Part shown: piece after piece, positions 33,697 to 40,602 of the stretch
Numbering within the stretch: position 1 is the stretch's first letter
How the letters are laid out: each line of letters begins with the position of its first letter
Assembly (NCBI RefSeq): GCF_030409905.1
Contig: NZ_JAUFQT010000002.1
Location: 310,001-374,000 of the forward strand
Origin: Echinicola jeungdonensis
Lineage (GTDB): Bacteria > Bacteroidota > Bacteroidia > Cytophagales > Cyclobacteriaceae
Length of the DNA: 64,000 nucleotides
Direction: 5' to 3'
The notes under the pieces: generated by a model
Databases searched by the model: none
What the model saw: the letters and a program-made list of their open reading frames with translations, nothing else
What the model was told of the DNA's origin: nothing
Program-made: the position numbers and the translations under genes

Positions 33697-34908
33697 ATGA
33701 ACAAAAATGTTACCAATGTCAGGGGATTTAAATGTTGGGGAGCTCATACAGGGGTGAAATCCATGCGCCGGGATTTGGCCATCATTTATTCTGAAGTCCC
33801 CGCTACTGCTGCCGCTACTTTTACCCAAAATAAAGTTCAGGCAGAACCCATTAAATTAACAGAAAAACACCTGAAAAATAATAGGGCCCAAGTGATAGTC
33901 TGTAATGCAGGAAATGCCAATGCCTGCACCGGAGATCAAGGGAAAAAAGGTGCAGAAGCAATGGCCCAAGCAGTGGCGGAAATGTTGGATATTGAAGCAG
34001 AAGATGTTATTGTGGCCTCCACAGGATTGATCGGCCAAAAATTTCCCACAGAAGAAGTGGTGGAGGGTATCAAAGAAAATATTCACAAATTAAGTAATAA
34101 TCATAAGGCAGGTGCATTTTTGGCCAATGCCATCTTGACCACTGATACTTTTGCAAAAGAAGCTTTTGTTGACTTTGAATATGACGGGATTGAAATCAAT
34201 ATCGCAGGAGTAGCAAAAGGCTCCGGTATGATCCATCCCAATATGGCCACAATGTTGGCTTTTGTGGTCACCGATTTCAATATTGAAGAAGAACTACTTA
34301 AAAAGACTTTAAAATATTGTGTTGACCGGTCTTTTAATATGATTACTGTGGACGGGGATACTTCTACCAATGACATGGTAGCCATCTTGGCCAATGGAAT
34401 GGCTGGGAATAATAAAGCAACTTCAGAGGACGATCCGATTTATCTGCTATTTCGGGAGCGTTTGTTGGAACTGTTGACACAATTGGCAAAATTAATTGTT
34501 TCTGATGGAGAAGGAGCTTCCAAGTTTATAGAATACAGAGTGACCAAAGCCAGATCAGGGGACGTTGCCAGGAAATTGGTAAGGGCCATTTCAGATAGTT
34601 CCCTGGTCAAAACAGCCATGTTTGGCAGGGATCCAAATTGGGGAAGGATCATTGCTGCCTGTGGAAATGCAGGAGTTTCTTTTAATTACAAGAAGGCAAG
34701 TCTTTATATCGGCGATATGAACAATATGGTTTTGGTGCTTGACAGGGGGAAACCAATTGAGTTTGATAAAAATTATATGAAAAAACTCCTCCGCGAATCA
34801 AATATCCGGGTCAATGTTGAATTACATACAGGAAAAGAAGAAGCCATTGGATGGGGAAGTGACCTTACAACAGACTATGTGTTATTTAATTCGGTTTATA
34901 CTACTTAA
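33697..34908 (+). CDS. argJ: Glutamate N-acetyltransferase ArgJ
   Basis: This 403-residue Ntn-type enzyme transfers the acetyl group from acetylornithine to glutamate, and bifunctional members also use acetyl-CoA. The autocleavage and nucleophile site is Thr185 in GSGMIHPNMATMLAFV. VIVCNAGNANACTGDQG, DTSTNDMVAILANGMAG, MFGRDPNWGRIIAACGNAGV and the C-terminus SDLTTDYVLFNSVYTT are all typical. With argBDC upstream this completes the recycling pathway from glutamate to ornithine. Whether it is mono- or bifunctional cannot be told from sequence alone. A bidirectional terminator follows. Confidence 0.94.
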   Translation: MNKNVTNVRGFKCWGAHTGVKSMRRDLAIIYSEVPATAAATFTQNKVQAEPIKLTEKHLKNNRAQVIVCNAGNANACTGDQGKKGAEAMAQAVAEMLDIEAEDVIVASTGLIGQKFPTEEVVEGIKENIHKLSNNHKAGAFLANAILTTDTFAKEAFVDFEYDGIEINIAGVAKGSGMIHPNMATMLAFVVTDFNIEEELLKKTLKYCVDRSFNMITVDGDTSTNDMVAILANGMAGNNKATSEDDPIYLLFRERLLELLTQLAKLIVSDGEGASKFIEYRVTKARSGDVARKLVRAISDSSLVKTAMFGRDPNWGRIIAACGNAGVSFNYKKASLYIGDMNNMVLVLDRGKPIEFDKNYMKKLLRESNIRVNVELHTGKEEAIGWGSDLTTDYVLFNSVYTT

Positions 34909-34944
34909 AGCTATTTAAATAAGTTTTAGGGACTAAATTATTAT

Positions 34945-34978
34945 AAAAAAGGCAAAGCTTACTGCTCTGCCTTTTTTT
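34945..34978. terminator. Bidirectional terminator between argJ and cytochrome c gene
   Basis: AAAAAAGGCAAAGC and GCTCTGCCTTTTTT form a 14-bp stem with one mismatch around a 5-nt loop (TTACT). T-runs on both sides let it stop argJ on the plus strand and the cytochrome c gene on the minus strand. The stop codon of the minus-strand gene (34961-34959) sits in the loop. Confidence 0.8.
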
Positions 34979-35396
34979 CTTCCACCTCTTTTTTTATCGA
35001 TTTGACCTCTTCCTCTGTAACCATTTTCTCGGATTTATTGCCCCAGCTGTTTAGTATATAATTCATCACATCGGCCACTTCATCATCATAAAGTCCTTGA
35101 TTGGACATATTCCCATTGTATACTACTTCGTTTACGGTAATTTCCCCGCTCATTCCATACATTACCGCTTTGATACTTTCTTTTCTTTTTTGTAGCAAAA
35201 AATCCGATTCTGCTAAAGGTGGAAAGGCATCTTTGACGCCTTGTCCATCTGCCATATGGCATTGAAGGCAAAAGTCATTATAAACTTCTTTTCCTCTTTT
35301 TATACTTTCCTTTAGTGGATCATCTTGATTTTGGGCATTAAAAGCCGTCCAGCCCATGTAGGATACCATCAGGCAAGAAATAATTATGATTTTCAT
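34959..35396 (-). CDS. Periplasmic c-type cytochrome
   Basis: This 145-residue protein has a signal peptide (MKIIIISCLMVSYMGWTAFNA) and one heme c site, CLQCH, in VYNDFCLQCHMADGQGVKDA. The heme Met is probably in YNGNMSNQGLYDDEVADVMNYIL. The C-terminus is Lys/Glu-rich and ends with SIKKEVEEKKAEQ. It likely accepts electrons from the PQQ dehydrogenase encoded 6 bases upstream on the same strand, so both form an operon that ends at the terminator 34945-34978. Cytochrome identity is certain; the redox partner is inference. Confidence 0.93.
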   Translation of the reverse strand: MKIIIISCLMVSYMGWTAFNAQNQDDPLKESIKRGKEVYNDFCLQCHMADGQGVKDAFPPLAESDFLLQKRKESIKAVMYGMSGEITVNEVVYNGNMSNQGLYDDEVADVMNYILNSWGNKSEKMVTEEEVKSIKKEVEEKKAEQ

Positions 35397-35402
35397 TTTG
35401 GT

Positions 35403-36560
35403 TTAATTTTTAGGGATGATTTTTACAATTCCTTTTCCTTCCACTCCCACATAAATATATCCATCTGGGCCAATTTTTACATTTCTAATCCTTCCCATTT
35501 CATCCAGGAGTTTTTCTCTTTTGACTACGCGGTTATTTTCAATTGATAGTTTTTCAAGGTATTGGAATTTCAATGAACCCACCAAAAGGTCTCCTTTCCA
35601 CTCTGGATAATGGTCCCCTGTAATAATTTCAAAACCAGATGGGGCGATAGAAGGAACCCAATAATAAAAGGGCTGCTCCATGTCCGGATGACTGGTTAAC
35701 TCGGTAAAAGTGGTTCCACTGTAATTAATCCCATAGGAAACCAATGGCCATCCATAATTTGCACCTTTCTTGACAATGTTGATTTCATCTCCACCTCTGG
35801 GACCATGTTCATTGACCCAGATTTCACCAGTTTCTGGATGTTTAAACATGCCCTGCGGATTCCGGTGGCCATAGGAGTAAATGGCTTTTTTTGCGTTTGA
35901 TTCATTATAAAATGGATTGTCCTCGGGGATGCTACCATCTGGATTTAGTCTATAAATCTTACCTCCATCCCGGGTGATATCTTGAGGGTTTACATCTCTT
36001 TCCCCTCTTTCCCCAATGGAAAAATAAAGGTAACCATCATCTCCAAAAGCCATTCTAGATCCAAAGTGTTGCCCTTTCCTGGTATTTGGAACGGCTTTGT
36101 AAATGACTTCCTGATCGGTGAGTTGGGAACCCTCAAGTTTGGCACGCATTATGGCGGTGTTAGCACCATCCTCTTCACCTTCACTACTGGAGTAGGATAA
36201 ATAAAGCCAACCATTATTTTCATAATTGGGGTGTAATATGACATCCAACAGGCCTCCCTGACCCCGGGCTACTACTTCCGGCCCCCCTTCGATTTGGGTT
36301 TTATTATTTTCTTTGGCCAGGATGATATCACCCTCCCTTTCAGTAATAAGGAGGCTTCCGTCCGGTAAAAAAGCCATTCCCCAAGGTACTGAAAGACCAT
36401 CTACAACTGTTTCCACCTGGTAGTTTTTTTTGTCCCCCATGATTGGTGGTTGGTCTTCCTTGACGGATGGCCGATCGCTCTGGGCGCAGGCCAGGTTTAC
36501 GGTCAAAATTAAAATAACAGTAAATATCGGATTGATAATATTAAAAGGGTATCTTAACAT
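35403..36560 (-). CDS. PQQ-dependent sugar dehydrogenase (sGDH-like)
   Basis: This 385-residue exported protein has an N-terminal signal (FTVILILTVNLACA) and a six-bladed beta-propeller of the glucose/sorbosone dehydrogenase type. Signature parts are LSVPWGMAFLPDGSLLITER, GGLLDVILHPNYENNGWLYL, HFGSRMAFGDDGYLYFSIGE, HRNPQGMFKHPETGEIWVNE with HGPRGGDEINIVKKGANYGW (PQQ and Ca2+ region), and YIYVGVEGKGIVKIIP. It oxidises a sugar or aldose-like substrate in the periplasm and passes electrons on, probably to the co-encoded cytochrome c. The exact substrate is not predictable, and some homologues have no PQQ function. Confidence 0.92.
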   Translation of the reverse strand: MLRYPFNIINPIFTVILILTVNLACAQSDRPSVKEDQPPIMGDKKNYQVETVVDGLSVPWGMAFLPDGSLLITEREGDIILAKENNKTQIEGGPEVVARGQGGLLDVILHPNYENNGWLYLSYSSSEGEEDGANTAIMRAKLEGSQLTDQEVIYKAVPNTRKGQHFGSRMAFGDDGYLYFSIGERGERDVNPQDITRDGGKIYRLNPDGSIPEDNPFYNESNAKKAIYSYGHRNPQGMFKHPETGEIWVNEHGPRGGDEINIVKKGANYGWPLVSYGINYSGTTFTELTSHPDMEQPFYYWVPSIAPSGFEIITGDHYPEWKGDLLVGSLKFQYLEKLSIENNRVVKREKLLDEMGRIRNVKIGPDGYIYVGVEGKGIVKIIPKN

Positions 36561-36821
36561 TTAAATTGAGGTTTGTTTGACATACCCTAATATAAAAATA
36601 ATGCCAAAGAATCTCAGGTATTGTTATTTAAATGGTAATTGAACCTTATAAGAACATTCAATTCCTAAGAAGAATGGTTTCAAATGCTTAGGGTTCGGGA
36701 AGTTACTTAGAATTGAATTCTTTGGGGATTTATTTTTGGTGAAAAAGATGAATTTGAAAGACATTAATTGTACCTTTATTGACTAAAAGTGACCTTTTAT
36801 GTTTTTGAAAATTAGGTGATT

Positions 36822-37301
36822 ATGAATATTTTGATGTTGCCTATGGAATTTAGAAAATTGATTTTAATTCCATTAATAATTTTATTTTCCTCATGTGAAA
36901 AATGGGAAGAATCTATTTATACCGGTAATGAACTGGAATATGATTTGACAACCGTCAGTGCAGGATACAACTATACTGGAAAGGCAGTGATCAAGGAAAT
37001 GTCCAATGGAAGGTTGGAACTTACAATAACCCTTGAAGGAGAACCTGAAAATAGAAATTATAGTTTTCCAGTCCATTTGCACTCAGGGCCATATGGTGAG
37101 GTTGGTGCTGAAATTTTTCAAAAGTTAAATCCTATTGACATACGGACGCTTAAAAGTGTAACAATTTTAAGTATAGAGCTTGATTTTGAAAAAATGGAAA
37201 ACAGTTTTGATGGTCATATTAAAGTCCATTTGGCTTCAGAAGGGCCCGATTATGATGTGATTTTAGTAGCAGGAAATGTGGGAAAAAATGCACTAAATTA
37301 A
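36822..37301 (+). CDS. Lipoprotein with CHRD/SOD-like beta domain
   Basis: This protein of about 159 residues is a lipoprotein with signal MEFRKLILIPLIILFSSC. The mature part has ELTITLEGEPENRNYSFPVH, LHSGPYGEVGAEIFQKLNPI, SIELDFEKMENSFDGHIKVH and DYDVILVAGNVG. The 'HxHxG' block and the IKVHL strand resemble CHRD or Cu/Zn-SOD-like Greek-key sheets, and related Bacteroidota lipoproteins share the YPVHLHxG pattern. No metal ligand set is complete, so function is unknown. The ATG at 36822 follows AGGTG at 5-bp spacing; the ATG at 36843 would give a shorter and more typical signal. A GTG lies at 36816. Confidence 0.75.
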   Translation: MNILMLPMEFRKLILIPLIILFSSCEKWEESIYTGNELEYDLTTVSAGYNYTGKAVIKEMSNGRLELTITLEGEPENRNYSFPVHLHSGPYGEVGAEIFQKLNPIDIRTLKSVTILSIELDFEKMENSFDGHIKVHLASEGPDYDVILVAGNVGKNALN

Positions 37302-37329
37302 TGGAGTTGAATTAGTTTGAAGAAAAAAT

Positions 37330-37363
37330 AAAAAGGCGGCTAAAGTTGATTGGCCGCCTTTTT
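37330..37363. terminator. Bidirectional terminator
   Basis: AAAAAGGCGGC pairs with GCCGCCTTTTT (11 bp, GC-rich core, 12-nt loop). It lies between the stops of the CHRD-like lipoprotein on the plus strand and the receptor-linked lipoprotein on the minus strand and has T-runs on both sides. Confidence 0.9.
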
Positions 37364-37366
37364 AAG

Positions 37367-37978
37367 TTAAAAGGTTACCTCAAAAGTAATATCCAAATCA
37401 CTTTCACCACCCGCCTGGGTGAAATTTCCCCAATGTGGATTTTGAGCCTCTTCAAATTCTTTGTTGCTGTCATGTCTTAATACCAACCGCAATTCTCCGG
37501 TATTGCTTTTCAAACTATTATCAACGGTTACAATTCCTTTTAAACCAATAGGATTGCCATTTTGGTCCTCATCATCATACTCATAATTCATAAATGATTG
37601 GTCCCCCACAAAAGCACTTCCCAAGAAGTAGAGCTGATGTTCCGCACCAGCTTCCTGGATTTCAACAGTTATGTCTTCATCTGCAATATCATTATAGGCT
37701 GTTATTTCCAAAAGGTATCTCTTACCTGTTTGCAGGCCGGAAATAATATCAATATTTAGGTTCCCGCCAAGAGCAATCCCCTCCATTGCACTGGCTTGGT
37801 ATTTCAGGGCAGTGCCAATTTTGGAACCCGATTCGTCAATTTCTGTAAAGGTAAGGGTAACTTTGGTGATCACTTCCTGGTCCAATTCGGGCACGGGATC
37901 ATCTTTGGAGCAGGATGTCCAGAAAATGGTCATCAATAGAATAAAAGGAAACCATAATTTGTTTTGTTGTGATTTCAT
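37367..37978 (-). CDS. Lipoprotein partner of the TonB receptor
   Basis: This 203-residue lipoprotein has signal LWFPFILLMTIFWTSC and mature start SKDDPVPELDQEVITKVTLT. The domain is beta-rich (FTEIDESGSKIGTALKYQAS, GLQTGKRYLLEITAYNDIAD, FLGSAFVGDQSFMNYEYDDE) and ends in GGESDLDITFEVTF. Such lipoproteins are commonly encoded just after TonB-dependent receptors of Bacteroidota (annotated as a periplasmic-binding-fold superfamily) and probably capture the ligand at the cell surface. It lies 24 bases after the receptor stop, on the same strand, so it is a co-transcribed unit. Its substrate is unknown. Confidence 0.85.
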   Translation of the reverse strand: MKSQQNKLWFPFILLMTIFWTSCSKDDPVPELDQEVITKVTLTFTEIDESGSKIGTALKYQASAMEGIALGGNLNIDIISGLQTGKRYLLEITAYNDIADEDITVEIQEAGAEHQLYFLGSAFVGDQSFMNYEYDDEDQNGNPIGLKGIVTVDNSLKSNTGELRLVLRHDSNKEFEEAQNPHWGNFTQAGGESDLDITFEVTF

Positions 37979-38002
37979 TGAATATTTGGTTTAGTTTGAA
38001 AA

Positions 38003-40317
38003 TTAAAATTCATACTTCAGTCTTAGGGTAATATTTCTGCCCATTTCATGGGTGTAAAACCTGAACCGGTTCATATAATCTTTATAGGCTGTATTTAGGA
38101 TGTTTTTAACCATCAGGTTGGCTTTGATAAGATTTTTATCCCCCAAAGGAAATACGGTACTGACCCCGGCATTAAAGATTTGGTAAGCTCCGGGGAGGGG
38201 GCAATTTCAGAATCAGGAGCCCTGTTTTGCTTGAAAACAATTAGGGAGTTTAAAGTGAATTTATTTTGGGTAAAAGAACCAATGTTTTCTTTAGTGAAAC
38301 TAATTCCTGTGTCGATACGATCAGTAGGGATAAAGGGTAAATAACCTCTCGACTCCAGATCTTTTGCCCTAATCAATGAAGCCCTAAAATACCAGGAAGA
38401 AAAAGGGAGAAGTTGGTAGTGGGAAGAAAGATCTAAGCCCCATAAAGCCGCATTGGTTTGTTCGTACTGATACACATTGAAAGTACCTCTAAGAGAAACA
38501 AACTGTTCCCCGGTGGGATTCAGGAATATGTAATTATTTATTTTATTATAATAGGCGGTAAGCTCCACTTCTCCTTTTTGATGGGTATGATATAAAGTGT
38601 TGACCCATTTGTATGCTTGCTCACTTTTAAAATCAGGGTTTCCTATTTCTACTGCCGCCGCACCATGGTGGAGACCTTGGCTGAATTGTTCGTTAATATT
38701 AGGAGGCCTCCATGCGGAACCAATATTCGAACTAATCATCCAGGAGCTGTTAAAGCTATAGATTCCCCCAATAAAGGCGGTTAAATTATTAAAGGTAAAA
38801 TCCCGCTCAATAAGCTCCTGATCAGCATCGTACCGAGCTGCATCAGAATAGCGGTAATCATAACGAATTCCGCCTTCCAATTCCACATGTCCTTTTGTGA
38901 ATTTTTCTATAGCATATACTCCCAGATTGATCAGGTCATAATTGGGAATAAGGGGTGTTACCCCTGTTCCGGGGATATTATTATTGACTTGCTGTAAAAC
39001 ACTTAGGCCTATTGATCCATTCCAATGATCCTTTACAGGGTGGTCATACGAAAAATCAAAAGTGTTGGAAAACAATTCTAAATCAAGAGCTGCCCTGTCA
39101 TTATTTCCACCTCTTCTCTTGTCATATTCCTGTCTGTTATTTTTTTGGAAGGCATATTTAAAATTCAAAACCCCATCATTTTTTAAATGATAATGTGCTT
39201 TTGTTTTCCATATTTGATGGAGTACTTCTTGTCGGGGATTTTGGATGGAATAGCTGAATTTTCCCTCTCCAAATGGTCTTCCATTTTCAATAATAGCTTC
39301 CAGGTCTGAAAGGTTGCCTGTGTGAGCTTCACTTAAAATGCCCATTTTTGAATCAAACCGACTATAGAAGAGTTCAACCCCCAATTTTTTTGAACTATAC
39401 CCCAGGGCTCCCGAAAAATTGAGCTCTCGAAGTCCGGTATTGTTTTGAAAATAGCTAGGTGATTGTATGTTCCCACTGGTTTTTCCCGAAGCTTGCACCC
39501 GGTAGCCCAGGCCTTTCCATTTAGAAGAACCACCTTCATATGTGAAGGAAGCTGTTCCTGAACGGCCATTAGTATTACCAATCAAATGAAATTCTCCTTT
39601 TTTTGTATCAGAAATGGGTAGTTTTGGAGGGTCCAACAAGATTACTCCTCCCATTGCTTCCGGTCCAAATCGAACTGCCTCTGCTCCTTTTACCACAGTA
39701 ATTTGTTCTGCCATAAAGGGGTCGATTTCCGGGGCATGCTCCACGCCCCATTGCTGGCCTTCCTGTTTTACCCCATTATTCATGATCATGATACGGTTGC
39801 TGTGCAAACCATGAATGACAGGTTTACTTATACTTGCACCTGTAGAAAATGAATTAACCCCAGCTATCTTTTTTAGGGTTTCTCCAAGGTTTTCACCTCT
39901 CCTTTCATCCAGTATTTCTCCCTCTAGGCTTGAAACTGTACCGGTCGAATGAATTGCTTCCTGATGTCCTGTTACCTCTATTTCTTCCATGGTGTATTCT
40001 CCCTGAAGCATGCGAATGGTCAGGTCAATATTTCCATGCACATTTAACTGTTGTTTATGTTCCCTATATCCCAATACTTTTACCGAAAGGATATAATGTC
40101 CCTCACAAACATTGTCCAATTGAAAGTTCCCATTTTGATCAGATAGGGCTCCTTTTCGAATGGCTTCGACCCAAATAACAGCATTCGAAATGGGCTTATG
40201 GCTCTCCTGAACCAACACCTTACCCCTTATTTCAAATGAGCATTTTTCTTGACCAAATCCCTTTTGGAGGAGCAGGAAACAAATTAATGTTATAGTGAAT
40301 AGTAGCTTGCTTCTCAT
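38003..40317 (-). pseudogene. TonB-dependent receptor with 3' frameshift
   Basis: The protein (~770 residues if restored) has a signal peptide (MRSKLLFTITLICFLLLQKG), a carboxypeptidase-regulatory-like domain (~residues 28-115), a plug domain (LGETLKKIAGVNSFSTG, VVKGAEAVRFGPEAMGGVIL) and a 22-strand barrel. The frame closes early at 38113, after a C/G-rich run at about 38188-38203. The next frame then reads PGAYQIFNAGVSTVFPLGDK and ends in the canonical barrel terminus NITLRLKYEF at 38003. One missing base (likely a G in CCCCGGAGC) explains this. It may be sequence error rather than decay, as the rest is intact. The ATG at 40317 is chosen; 40368 lies inside the promoter palindrome. Confidence 0.88.
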
Positions 40318-40335
40318 GATTGGAACAAATATAAT

Positions 40336-40371
40336 GCAACATTGTTGCTTTTTAATGCCTAGTTGCAACTA
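40336..40371. promoter_or_regulatory. Two GTTGC palindromes before the TonB receptor
   Basis: GCAACATTGTTGC (40336-40348) and TAGTTGCAACTA (40360-40371) lie 19-54 bases upstream of the receptor ATG. Both have a GTTGC/GCAAC core, as in metal-responsive Fur-family (Zur-like) operators of Bacteroidota. Metal control of the receptor is plausible but not shown. Confidence 0.55.
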
Positions 40372-40463
40372 TGTTTCATATTGGTTTAAAATAGTTGACT
40401 AAAAGGATGAAAGTGAAGTGTATGAAAATGTTGAAATATAGTTAGGGAAATGTTTTATTGATG

Positions 40464-40495
40464 TTGGTGGTAGAATTTATTGGTGGTAGAATTTA
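40464..40495. repeat. Exact tandem duplication of 16 bp
   Basis: TTGGTGGTAGAATTTA occurs twice in direct succession (40464-40479, 40480-40495) in the intergenic DNA between the receptor promoter and the large barrel gene. Confidence 0.85.
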
Positions 40496-40602
40496 AAGGA
40501 TAGGAGAGGATATGGAGGCTAAAATTTTAAAGGATAAAAATAAAGGCTGCTTTAATTAGTTTTCGAAGAAATTAAGCGGTCTTTATTAAGGATGATTCAA
40601 TA

